From contig JAKUTA010000066.1 in NCBI GenBank assembly GCA_022447885.1, positions 1-6,759 on the forward strand: a DNA stretch of 6,759 nt. The letters are read 5' to 3'. Numbering within the stretch: position 1 is the first letter of the stretch; the number at the start of each line of letters is the position of its first letter. A program made the translations under genes and the position numbers. The stretch comes from Candidatus Poseidoniales archaeon. Its GTDB lineage: Archaea; Thermoplasmatota; Poseidoniia; Poseidoniales; Thalassarchaeaceae. The notes under the pieces are model-generated. The model did not search any database. It had not been told where the DNA came from and worked only from the letters and a program-made list of their open reading frames with translations. Of this stretch, positions 1-6,758 are shown in pieces.

Positions 1-468
1 GATTCACTGGTGACCGCAGGCAATGCCTCGGGGGTCGTCGATGGGGCGGCGGCGGTGGTGCTCAAGTCAGCCAGTAGAGCGGAGGCGGACGGAGACTCGC
101 CGCTGGCGCGGATCGTGTCTTGGGGAATCGTCGGCCTCGAGCCGGCGATCCTGGCGCACGGTCCCGTTCCAGCCTCCAGACAGGCGCTCGCCAAAGCGGG
201 CTTGGAAGTCTCGGACATCGATCGCTGGGAGATCAACGAGGCGTTCGCAGGGCAAGCGGTCGCCTGCATCAAGGACCTCGGAATCGATGTCGAGAAGGTC
301 AATGTCAACGGCGGCGCCGTGGGAATCGGGCATCCGCTCGCAGCGACGGGGACCCGTCTCACGCTCACCTTGGCGCACGAACTGCGCCGCTCGGGCGGCC
401 GCTACGGAATCGCCACCGCCTGCATCGGCGGCGGCCAAGGAATCGCCATCATCGTCGAAGCGCTGTGA
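1..468 (+). CDS. Thiolase (acetyl-CoA acetyltransferase family), C-terminal part
   Basis: This is the C-terminal ~155 residues of a thiolase; the 5' part lies outside the window and the frame is open to base 1. Thiolases condense two acyl-CoA units or cleave 3-ketoacyl-CoA with CoA, in the cytoplasm. Visible family motifs are VTAGNASG-x3-DGAAAVVL at the left edge, NEAFA (codons near 235-249), GIGHPLAATGTR with the catalytic His at 331-333, and CIGGGQG with the catalytic Cys at 421-423. The acyl-accepting N-terminal Cys is not in the window. A GTG at 10-12 is internal to the TAGNASG motif and is not a start. The chain ends at the usual thiolase C-terminus, so the 3' end looks intact. Whether it is biosynthetic or degradative cannot be told from this half. 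It is transcribed towards the sulfur gene block and shows no functional link to it. Confidence 0.95.
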   Translation, partial: DSLVTAGNASGVVDGAAAVVLKSASRAEADGDSPLARIVSWGIVGLEPAILAHGPVPASRQALAKAGLEVSDIDRWEINEAFAGQAVACIKDLGIDVEKVNVNGGAVGIGHPLAATGTRLTLTLAHELRRSGGRYGIATACIGGGQGIAIIVEAL

Positions 469-474
469 ATCGTG

Positions 475-1302
475 TCATATGTTGCCGATGAACATGCCAA
501 TGTCCAACAGGTAGCGGACGATGCTCAGGCTGACTGCAGCGATGAAGCCGATCGTGATCAGTTTGATCGGAAGATGGACGATGGCGTAGTGCGCGCCCAG
601 CCAGGCTGTGCCGATAACCACCAATGGCAGTATGAGGAACAGAGGATCTCCGACCTCTGCTGCCAGATCCCCTGCGGTGCCGTTGATGAAAAGGTGGGTG
701 AGAATGCCCACAGGCACCATCCATGACTCGATGATGTACGAGGTGCCAGCCGCCTTGTGCGCATCGAGACCGAGGAACTGCCTGTGGATGGTCACGAACA
801 CAGAGCCGCCACCGATGCCGAGCATTCCTGAAGCGGCACCACCGGCGAAGCAGCCAACACGGTACTTCCTGAGAACTTCACCTTCGACCTTGATTTCGGG
901 GGGCTCAGCCTCGCCGTTGGATTCCATCCGCAGTTTCTCTGCGGCGCGGGCGATCACCCAGATGAGCACGCCCGCCGCTGCCGCCTTGATGACCAGGTCA
1001 CTGACGTGCTCGATGAGCATGAACGCCACCAGCGCACCGATCACCGCACCGACCACAGCGGTCGGAATCCCCTTCTTGCCTCTCTTCTTGGCGGTGAATC
1101 CGTCGTGCTCGTGCGCCGCACGGCTCCCGAGGGCTACGCTCCATACGAGAATGAGCGAGGCGACGATGGCCAGATGCATGTCGAAGCCGACGATGTAGTG
1201 CAGTATGGGCACGAACAGCGCCCCTCCACCGAGGCCCAACGGAGAGAATGAGAATGCGGTCAGCAGAATCAGGATGACAGCGCCAATCATCAGTGGATCC
1301 AT
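475..1302 (-). CDS. TauE/SafE-family membrane exporter (probable sulfite/sulfonate exporter)
   Basis: A 275-residue, very hydrophobic protein of normal TauE/SafE length with about eight predicted membrane helices in two halves. Each half carries the family's glycine motif: GLGGGALFVP (about residues 23-32) and GIGGGSVFV (about 162-170). A charged cytoplasmic-type stretch (about 121-147) separates the halves. Members export or import sulfite, sulfoacetate or other small sulfur and organic anions. The ATG at 1302 is preferred; the frame extends to a TTG at 1335, but that start would overlap the upstream gene and has no ribosome-binding site. The chosen ATG lies 5 bases after the stop of the molybdopterin oxidoreductase and also lacks a clear ribosome-binding site, so translational coupling is likely. 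As last gene of the operon, its probable job is to remove excess sulfite or move the enzyme's substrate. The family assignment is firm; the substrate is inferred from the neighbours. Confidence 0.85.
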   Translation of the reverse strand: MDPLMIGAVILILLTAFSFSPLGLGGGALFVPILHYIVGFDMHLAIVASLILVWSVALGSRAAHEHDGFTAKKRGKKGIPTAVVGAVIGALVAFMLIEHVSDLVIKAAAAGVLIWVIARAAEKLRMESNGEAEPPEIKVEGEVLRKYRVGCFAGGAASGMLGIGGGSVFVTIHRQFLGLDAHKAAGTSYIIESWMVPVGILTHLFINGTAGDLAAEVGDPLFLILPLVVIGTAWLGAHYAIVHLPIKLITIGFIAAVSLSIVRYLLDIGMFIGNI

Positions 1303-1307
1303 CGAGT

Positions 1308-4097
1308 TCACGCTTCGTCGCGGTTGAGATACCAATGGTGTTCACGCGGTGCCAGAGGTCTGTTCATCCACAACGGCCTGCGCTCTCCCCTCGGGTGTGC
1401 TTCCCGCTTCAGCGCCCAATCATTCCACTTTTTGTAATATCGGAAGGACTTGTTCGTGTCAACCTCGATGTCACCGTAGTTCTCGCCCGCAGCGGGCTTG
1501 CATAGCCTGACCTTCTGCAGCCAGCAGTGCGCTCCGCTGATCGGGTCGGGTTGGACCGCGTGGGTGACGTTCTGGTGCACGCCGCCATCCCGCCAGAAGA
1601 GGCGACTGGTGTCAGGGTCTTCGGATTCGAACGGTTCGATTCCCGACAGGGTGCGCATGCGCCATTTGCCGTCGCCCCGGTTCTCGATGTCCACCGTGTT
1701 GGTCAGCAGATGGTTGCCGGCGTCCTGCTTGCGGCGCCAGCGACCCATGTGGTGTGAACAGCCGACCACGCCGGGCTTGATGGACTCGGTGAGCCACACC
1801 TTGTCCACGAACCAGCCGATCTCGGTCTCGATCTTCAGCAGCTCACCTTCGTCCACCCCGAGTCTGGCGGCGTCAAGAGGGTTGATCCAGATCGGGTTTC
1901 GGTGGCCGATCTCGACGAGCCATTTGGCGTTGGCCGAGCGTGAATGGATGTGCTGAGGGAGGCGGAAGTTGGGCAGCAGGCAGTACTCGTCGTCCCCGGT
2001 GAGGTTGTCGGGGTGGACCTGGCTCTTCACGCGGTAGTGCGGGATGGCGTGCTCGGGATAGCCGAACTCGACCATCGACGGCGAGTAGAACTCCTGTTTC
2101 CCGGATGGGGTGGGGAAACCCACCTTGCGCCCCCCGTTCACCTCGACTCCAGCCTCTTCGTCTGCAACCTCTTCGTCGTGCTTGCCGTAAGTCGACTCCT
2201 CGATGAGGAAGGCTCCGTGCTTGCGCATGTAGCCGAGCGCGTCCAGTCCTTCCGCGGCGGCGGCTTCGGGCAGCCCCGGAACCTGCTCGAAGGTGAACTG
2301 GTAGTATTCGTCGACGGTGATCTTCTCGCCCTCGCGATATGGCGACATGAAGTGCTCGCGGATTCCCATAGTTCCGTCATCGATGCGCCACGACAACTCG
2401 ATCCAGAACTCGTCCTCCTCCCACACCTCGCCGGGGTTGACCTCGTAGGTGAACTGGACCTGCTCGCCCTGTTGGCGGGCGTATTCCCTGAGAACCGGCT
2501 GTCGGAAGGCGAGCCACTTGCCCGACTGGGTCGCGTACGAGTTGATGTCGTGGCGCTCGGAGGCGTGGCCCATCGGCAGCACGTAGTCGGCGAAGAAGGC
2601 GGTCTCGTTCCACGTCGGGGTGAGAGCGATGTGGCAGCCGATCGATTCCTTGTTGGAGAGCATCTCGATCCACGAGAATCCATCAGGATAGGTCCACACC
2701 GGGTTGAACACCCGCGTGAAGTAGACATCCAAGGTGCCTCGGCCGTCCTTGATGAGATGCGGCAGGATCTGGCTCATCTCGTAGTGGCTGAGCGTGTATT
2801 CCGGTGGGAAGTGCAGTTCGTTCCAGGCGTCGGGCGCGGGCGGCTCGTTGAACAGGGTCGGCGTGTACTTCGCCCACGCGTTGGGCGCCGTCCCACCTAC
2901 TGTGCCCACACTCCCGGTGAGCACATTCAGGAAATGCAGCGCCCGCGCCACCTGCCAGCCGCCGAGGTTCCCGATGGCCGCCGCCCGCCACACGTGGGTC
3001 GAGAGCCGGCTGCCGGCGTTGGCGACCGCATTGCCGGCGGCGATGACCTGCTCGACGGGGATCTGGCACTCGGCGGCGGCGAACTCAGGGGTGTATTCCG
3101 AATATTCGTCCATCAACAGCTCGATGAAGCGCTCGAAGGTCTGCGGCTCGTCCGCGTGCTCGGCAGCGAGCCAGGCGTCCCAGTTGACCCAATCGTGAAG
3201 GAAGTCTCGATCGTACTTGCCCTGCTCGAGGATCATGTGCGCCCAGCAGAGGAACAGGGCGGTCTCGGAGCCCGGCCAGGTGGGGAGCCAGTGGTCAGCC
3301 AAGGCGGCGGTGTTCGACAGTCGGGGGTCGATGACGATCAGTTCGGCGCCATCCATCATCCCCTCCATGATCCGCTGCGCATGTGGGTTGAAGTAGTGCC
3401 CAGTCTCGAGGTGAGAACTCGTCAGAAGGATGACTTTGGCGTTGGCGTGATCGGGGCTCGGTCGGTCGAACTTGTGCCACATGGAGTAGCCGAGGCGCGC
3501 TCCCGATGAGCAGATGTTGGTGTGCGAGTTGTGGCCGTCGACTCCCCACGCCTTCAGCACCCGTTCCACATATCCTTCGTTGCCGGGACGCCCGACATGG
3601 TAGGTCACTCGATCGCGCGCACCGGTCTTCAGAGAATCCCTGATTTTACCTGCGATCTCGTCCAATGCTTCGTCCCAGGTGATCCGCTCCCACTCGCCGC
3701 TGCCGCGCGCTCCTGACCTCCGAAGTGGATGGAGGATGCGTTCGGTGTCGTTGATCTGGTTGATGGTCGCCGGACCTTTCGCACAGTTCCTACCTCGACT
3801 ACCGGGATGGTGCGGGTTGCCCTCGAACTTGCTCACCTCTCCCGTCGCCTTGTCGATGTACGCCAACAGTCCACAAGCCGACTCGCAGTTGAAACAGGTC
3901 GTCGGCACGAGCGAGTAGCGCCGCTCGACCTGCTTGGGCCACGCGTTGGCATCGAGTTCGACGTGGTCGTGCCAATCGTCCGGGTCGGGATAGGCCCGGA
4001 GCGGGCCCGTGGCTCCCGACGACCACGGACGCTCAGGAATCCGCGGGATGAGGTGCAGCGCCTCACCGATACGTTCGATGATCGACTTCTTTCCCAT
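1308..4097 (-). CDS. soeA: Molybdopterin oxidoreductase catalytic subunit, SoeA-like (sulfite:quinone oxidoreductase)
   Basis: A 929-residue member of the DMSO-reductase superfamily. Cys68, Cys71, Cys75 and Cys105 form the N-terminal 4Fe-4S site (CFNCESAC ... NCAKG). Cys196 in HTNICSSGARLGY is the likely Mo ligand. Further conserved blocks include SSHLETGHYFNPHAQR (227-242), VIDPRLSNTA (255-264), and a C-terminal dinucleotide-binding domain from about residue 705 (LLPNFRLPQHIHSRSANAKW). The last ~65 residues form a tail rich in Trp, Tyr and Arg. The N-terminus has no twin-arginine signal, so the enzyme should stay in the cytoplasm, as SoeA does and unlike exported PsrA, PhsA or TtrA. Family members of this type oxidise sulfite to sulfate, passing electrons to a SoeB-type subunit. 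The start is well supported by a GGTGGGGAG-type ribosome-binding site overlapping the end of the upstream gene. The superfamily is certain; the sulfite substrate is inferred from sequence resemblance recalled from memory, the partner subunit and the downstream TauE-type exporter. A polysulfide- or thiosulfate-type role is the main alternative. Confidence 0.8.
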   Translation of the reverse strand: MGKKSIIERIGEALHLIPRIPERPWSSGATGPLRAYPDPDDWHDHVELDANAWPKQVERRYSLVPTTCFNCESACGLLAYIDKATGEVSKFEGNPHHPGSRGRNCAKGPATINQINDTERILHPLRRSGARGSGEWERITWDEALDEIAGKIRDSLKTGARDRVTYHVGRPGNEGYVERVLKAWGVDGHNSHTNICSSGARLGYSMWHKFDRPSPDHANAKVILLTSSHLETGHYFNPHAQRIMEGMMDGAELIVIDPRLSNTAALADHWLPTWPGSETALFLCWAHMILEQGKYDRDFLHDWVNWDAWLAAEHADEPQTFERFIELLMDEYSEYTPEFAAAECQIPVEQVIAAGNAVANAGSRLSTHVWRAAAIGNLGGWQVARALHFLNVLTGSVGTVGGTAPNAWAKYTPTLFNEPPAPDAWNELHFPPEYTLSHYEMSQILPHLIKDGRGTLDVYFTRVFNPVWTYPDGFSWIEMLSNKESIGCHIALTPTWNETAFFADYVLPMGHASERHDINSYATQSGKWLAFRQPVLREYARQQGEQVQFTYEVNPGEVWEEDEFWIELSWRIDDGTMGIREHFMSPYREGEKITVDEYYQFTFEQVPGLPEAAAAEGLDALGYMRKHGAFLIEESTYGKHDEEVADEEAGVEVNGGRKVGFPTPSGKQEFYSPSMVEFGYPEHAIPHYRVKSQVHPDNLTGDDEYCLLPNFRLPQHIHSRSANAKWLVEIGHRNPIWINPLDAARLGVDEGELLKIETEIGWFVDKVWLTESIKPGVVGCSHHMGRWRRKQDAGNHLLTNTVDIENRGDGKWRMRTLSGIEPFESEDPDTSRLFWRDGGVHQNVTHAVQPDPISGAHCWLQKVRLCKPAAGENYGDIEVDTNKSFRYYKKWNDWALKREAHPRGERRPLWMNRPLAPREHHWYLNRDEA

Positions 4098-4109
4098 CTC
4101 CCCACCTCA
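4098..4109 (-). promoter_or_regulatory. Ribosome-binding site of the SoeA-like gene, overlapping the preceding stop codon
   Basis: Read on the - strand the junction is TTGAGGTGGGGAG followed by ATG. The GAGGTG core shares bases with the TGA stop of the fused Fe-S/NrfD gene (4107-4109) and lies 5 bases before the ATG at 4097. This fixes the start of the catalytic subunit and implies that terminating ribosomes can reinitiate, which would couple synthesis of the two subunits. It is the clearest Shine-Dalgarno sequence at any gene start in the window. Confidence 0.75.
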
Positions 4110-5438
4110 ACTCAACGGCACCAGCTGCGGCTCCCGGATCGTGCGCCGCTGATGAGCGGCGAGCACCGCCAATGCCACGGCGGCGACGATGACCCATACG
4201 AGCATCTCCTCTGAGAGCAGCACGAGCACGCACACACCGGCGAGCAGCGTCTCGGCGGCGAACTGCGGTGCGAGCCATTTCGACCTCCACGCTTCACGAG
4301 CGACGGCCTGATTGAGCAGCCAGGCGGTGTAGACCCCGGTGAGCAGAGCGAGCGGAATTCCGGCATATGCCAGCCACGCCAGCCAATTCTCCCCCAGATC
4401 GAACCAGACGACGGTCAGTGACGCGATGAGCACGGCGCTGTAGGCGCCCAGGATGTAGGCACCCTTGACGAGCCAGGACTCCCAGTTCGGTCGCAGCAGC
4501 ACGTAGAGGAAGCGCTCGGGTCGGTCGAGGTCGTAGACGAGCAGGAAGCCGGTCAGCGCCAGGAATCCGAGCGAGATGCCGAGCACGGGCAGCAGGATGC
4601 CCGAGATGTCACCACCGAATGCCAGCCAGTAGAGCATCGCGGCGAGGTAGGTGCCGGCGGCGATCGCCTTCGTCCAGATGTAGGTGCTCACCTCCCAGCC
4701 CCACAGCACACCCTTGTCGGGTGTATCGTAGACCCGGCGGGCGTTCTCCTCGTCGACATCCTTCATGCGGTCACCGTAGCCGTGCGCGTGTAGAAGCGCC
4801 TGCGCCTGACTTGCGAAATGACCCACTCCTCCCTCTTGGTCCGTCCACACACCCGTGCTCTCCGGTGGTGCTGCCAGCGGATCGAGCATCTCGGGCGAAG
4901 TCTCGATGTAGAACACGTTCGGCTTCGCTCCCGAATCCGGCTTGCGCACGGTCACCGTATGTTCCGAGATGATCATGGCGATGTTCGATTCCGGGTCGTC
5001 GAGGTCTCCTGAGATGATTGCCTCTGTGGGACAGACGATGACGCACGCTGGCTCGTAGGAGTTCTCCACCCGGTGGGCGCAGTAGTTGCACTTGGCGGCT
5101 GTGCTGGTGTTGGGGTCGATGTAGAGGGCGTCGTAGGGACAGGCCTGCATGCAGGACTTGCAACCGATGCAACGGTCGGAGTCGAAGTCGACGATGCCGT
5201 CGTCACGCGTGAACAGGGCGGTGGTCGGGCAGATGGAGACGCACGGAGCATCCTCGCAGTGGTTGCAGCGCTGCACGCTGAACTCGCGACCAGAATTCGG
5301 ATAGGTGCCCGTCTCGATGTACTTCACGTAAGTGCGGTTGACGCCGATCGGCACATCATGCTCCGATTTGCAGGCGACCGTGCACGCATGACAGCCGATG
5401 CATTTGCGATTGTCGATGACGAATCCGTAGTTTGTCAT
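4107..5438 (-). CDS. soeB: Fused four-cluster ferredoxin and NrfD-type membrane anchor (SoeB-SoeC-like)
   Basis: A 443-residue fusion. Residues 1-140 are a DmsB/PsrB-type electron-transfer subunit with 16 Cys in four groups: 13/16/19/23, 58/61/66/70, 90/93/96/100 and 117/120/132/136, enough for four 4Fe-4S clusters. A soluble linker (about 141-247) follows. Residues 248-430 form an NrfD/PsrC-like membrane domain with about six hydrophobic helices (near 250-272, 278-302, 324-346, 351-375, 393-409, 411-428) and the NrfD hallmark DLDRPERF ... RPNWESWLVKGAY (303-328). It should carry electrons between the Mo subunit and membrane quinone. NrfD proteins usually have about eight helices, so the C-terminal end looks short, yet the next gene follows after 9 bases and nothing suggests a frameshift. 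The ATG at 5438 is preferred because MTNYGFVID leads straight into the first Cys motif; the frame reaches a TTG at 5474 without a ribosome-binding site. There is no signal peptide, so the Fe-S domain should be cytoplasmic. Confidence 0.87.
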   Translation of the reverse strand: MTNYGFVIDNRKCIGCHACTVACKSEHDVPIGVNRTYVKYIETGTYPNSGREFSVQRCNHCEDAPCVSICPTTALFTRDDGIVDFDSDRCIGCKSCMQACPYDALYIDPNTSTAAKCNYCAHRVENSYEPACVIVCPTEAIISGDLDDPESNIAMIISEHTVTVRKPDSGAKPNVFYIETSPEMLDPLAAPPESTGVWTDQEGGVGHFASQAQALLHAHGYGDRMKDVDEENARRVYDTPDKGVLWGWEVSTYIWTKAIAAGTYLAAMLYWLAFGGDISGILLPVLGISLGFLALTGFLLVYDLDRPERFLYVLLRPNWESWLVKGAYILGAYSAVLIASLTVVWFDLGENWLAWLAYAGIPLALLTGVYTAWLLNQAVAREAWRSKWLAPQFAAETLLAGVCVLVLLSEEMLVWVIVAAVALAVLAAHQRRTIREPQLVPLS

Positions 5439-5439
5439 C

Positions 5440-5460
5440 GGTCCGCCCACAGGGAGGACC
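5440..5460 (-). promoter_or_regulatory. Imperfect hairpin just before the fused subunit's start codon
   Basis: On the - strand the 21 bases read GGTCC-T-CCC-TGT-GGG-C-GGACC. The outer arms pair over 5 bases, one T/C mismatch follows, and the inner arms pair over 3 bases around a TGT loop. The right arm ends one base before the ATG at 5438 and covers the place where a ribosome-binding site should be. No U-run follows, so it is not a standard intrinsic terminator. It may limit translation of the downstream gene, or be chance in GC-rich DNA. If translation really began at the TTG at 5474, the element would sit inside the coding region. Confidence 0.3.
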
Positions 5461-5486
5461 GGGCTCTCTGTCAATGATGGTTCGGG

Positions 5487-6632
5487 TCAGAGGCTGAGTG
5501 TTTCTGGGCCTCCGGGAACGATCGGTGGCAGCGCCTCGAGCGGTCCGCGCAGGCGAGGACCGGTGACGAGCGTGCCGACGATGCCCTCCTGGTTGCCCGG
5601 ATTGTGCGCCAAGGCGATCCACGGCCGACCTTGCTTGTCGATCACCACGTCGATGAAGTCGCCGAAGCCGCCGCAGCGCACCGACCCGCAGTCCTCGGTG
5701 TCGTCGAGCATGTCCGCTCTGGCGTTGACGGCGACAGTGGTGATGAGCGGGTTGTCGGCGTAGGCGTCGGTGATGATTCCCATGTAACCGCTCCACTCGG
5801 AGTGGTTCGACTCGCCGATGTAACCGAACACGACCCGGCCATCAGCTCCCCCGGCGATGGTCGGGAAGCCGGTGTAGTTCACACCGGGCGGAGCGACGTT
5901 GATCGGTGTCGACCAGGTCTCACCCTGATCCTGCGACCACGAGTAGTAGGGAAGGTCGTCGGTGGCGATCCACAGAGCGTGGACGTTGCTCGCATCATCG
6001 GTCCCGATGGCAACCTCGTGGCCGCGCGACTGGTGGGAGGTGTCGATGGTGTGCTCGGTCCACGTCCGGCCACCGTCGAGCGAGCGGTAGGCGGCCGGTC
6101 CGTCGCAGGAGGGATTACCGCGGTAGATGGCGCCATCCTCAGCGCCGACCAAGTGTCCGTGCAGCCCGGCGCATTGAGTCCGTCCTGATGGCCAGCCGAT
6201 GACCTGACCCTCCCAGGTGTGGCCCCCGTCGATCGACGTGTCACAGAAGGGGCCGAGCGGACCCTGGTTCCCGGTGTTGATGCAGAACACGTAGACGGTG
6301 TCGTGCAGCAGGGGGCCGTCGAAGTCGGGGCCAGGGGGAACGGAGGCGATCGACTGGTGGTCCTGGGGTGTGTAGACGCCTGAACCCGGGTAGGGGATGC
6401 TCCACGATTCGCCCTCGTCCTCGGAATACTCCACGAACATCACCGCCAGCGCGTGCATGTCGAATTTCACCAGCCGGTCGGTCCACGGATCGACGTAGAG
6501 ATAGGGGTCGTTCGAGTTGACTATCTGCCCCGAAGTCAGCCCCGGATACGGTCCCACGTCCTCCCAAGTCAACCCCTGGTCCTGTGACCTGATGACGTGC
6601 GTTCCCCGCCCGAGGCCCCCCCAATTCGTCAT
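5487..6632 (-). CDS. Asp-box (BNR-repeat) beta-propeller protein, sialidase-like fold, 5'-interrupted
   Basis: A 381-residue open frame with five Asp boxes (S-x-D-x-G-x-T/S-W) at residues 16-23, 70-77, 133-140, 184-191 and 233-240, which mark the strands of a sialidase/Vps10-type beta-propeller. Six Cys (117, 130, 154, 176, 315, 320), including DCGSVRC near the end, would suit disulfides in an exported protein. No signal peptide or membrane segment is present, and the first Asp box starts only 16 residues in. The ATG at 6632 has no ribosome-binding site, and coding-like sequence continues upstream in the same frame beyond a TAG at 6648-6650. The ATG is therefore probably not the natural start. 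The Asp-box fold alone does not give an enzyme activity; sialidase catalytic residues (for example an arginine triad) were not recognised. The stop lies 48 bases before the fused Fe-S/NrfD gene, in the same direction, but no functional tie to sulfur metabolism can be shown. Confidence 0.75.
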   Translation of the reverse strand: MTNWGGLGRGTHVIRSQDQGLTWEDVGPYPGLTSGQIVNSNDPYLYVDPWTDRLVKFDMHALAVMFVEYSEDEGESWSIPYPGSGVYTPQDHQSIASVPPGPDFDGPLLHDTVYVFCINTGNQGPLGPFCDTSIDGGHTWEGQVIGWPSGRTQCAGLHGHLVGAEDGAIYRGNPSCDGPAAYRSLDGGRTWTEHTIDTSHQSRGHEVAIGTDDASNVHALWIATDDLPYYSWSQDQGETWSTPINVAPPGVNYTGFPTIAGGADGRVVFGYIGESNHSEWSGYMGIITDAYADNPLITTVAVNARADMLDDTEDCGSVRCGGFGDFIDVVIDKQGRPWIALAHNPGNQEGIVGTLVTGPRLRGPLEALPPIVPGGPETLSL

Positions 6633-6758
6633 GACCAGCGGGCGCGCCTAGTTCACGCCGTGGGTCGGCGCGAAGGTGGTCGCCCCGATTCCGAAATAGG
6701 GGCCCAGAGCCCAGATGGGCTTGGCATTGACCGACAGGTTGAGTTCACTGACTGAGAA
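6633..6758 (-). pseudogene. Upstream in-frame part of the Asp-box gene, cut by a TAG codon and the window edge
   Basis: Reading the - strand in the same frame as the Asp-box gene, bases 6758-6651 give 36 sense codons without a stop (ending ATTFAPTHGVN). Then come TAG at 6648-6650 and five sense codons (ARPLV) leading into MTNWGG. The codons before the TAG mostly end in G or C, as in the neighbouring genes, while the other two - strand frames hit stops in this stretch. The simplest reading is a single longer secreted propeller gene broken by a nonsense change, or by a sequence error. The alternative is the tail of a separate gene ending at the TAG. The segment also runs out of the window, so its true N-terminus is not visible. 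Confidence 0.5.

Noticed and set aside
1303..1335. TTG start at 1335 adding 11 residues to the TauE/SafE-type protein
   Set aside because: It would overlap the end of the Mo subunit gene, lacks a ribosome-binding site, and adds a non-hydrophobic, Arg-containing stretch before the first membrane helix.
1944..3509. Long 521-codon + strand open frame antisense to the Mo subunit gene
   Set aside because: It lies wholly inside the strongly supported oxidoreductase gene, shows no family motif, and is rich in Arg, Val, Glu and Gly as expected for the antisense frame of a high-GC gene.
5446..5474. Possible promoter before the fused Fe-S/NrfD gene: a perfect TTGACA on the - strand (5474-5469)
   Set aside because: At 17-base spacing the -10 position reads TGTGGG, which is not a usable -10 box. 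A lone hexamer is weak evidence.
5439..5474. TTG start at 5474 adding 12 residues to the fused Fe-S/NrfD protein
   Set aside because: There is no ribosome-binding site before it, and the ATG at 5438 begins right at the conserved ferredoxin N-terminus.
5604..6188. 194-codon + strand open frame antisense to the Asp-box gene
   Set aside because: Low-complexity Val/Gly/Arg/Asp composition with no recognisable motif; it mirrors the codon bias of the Asp-box frame, whose repeats are clear.
6616..6622. Run of seven C as a frameshift site in the Asp-box gene
   Set aside because: Upstream of the run the same frame has the best coding character and the other two - strand frames contain stops, so a shift here does not give a better reading than the in-frame TAG.
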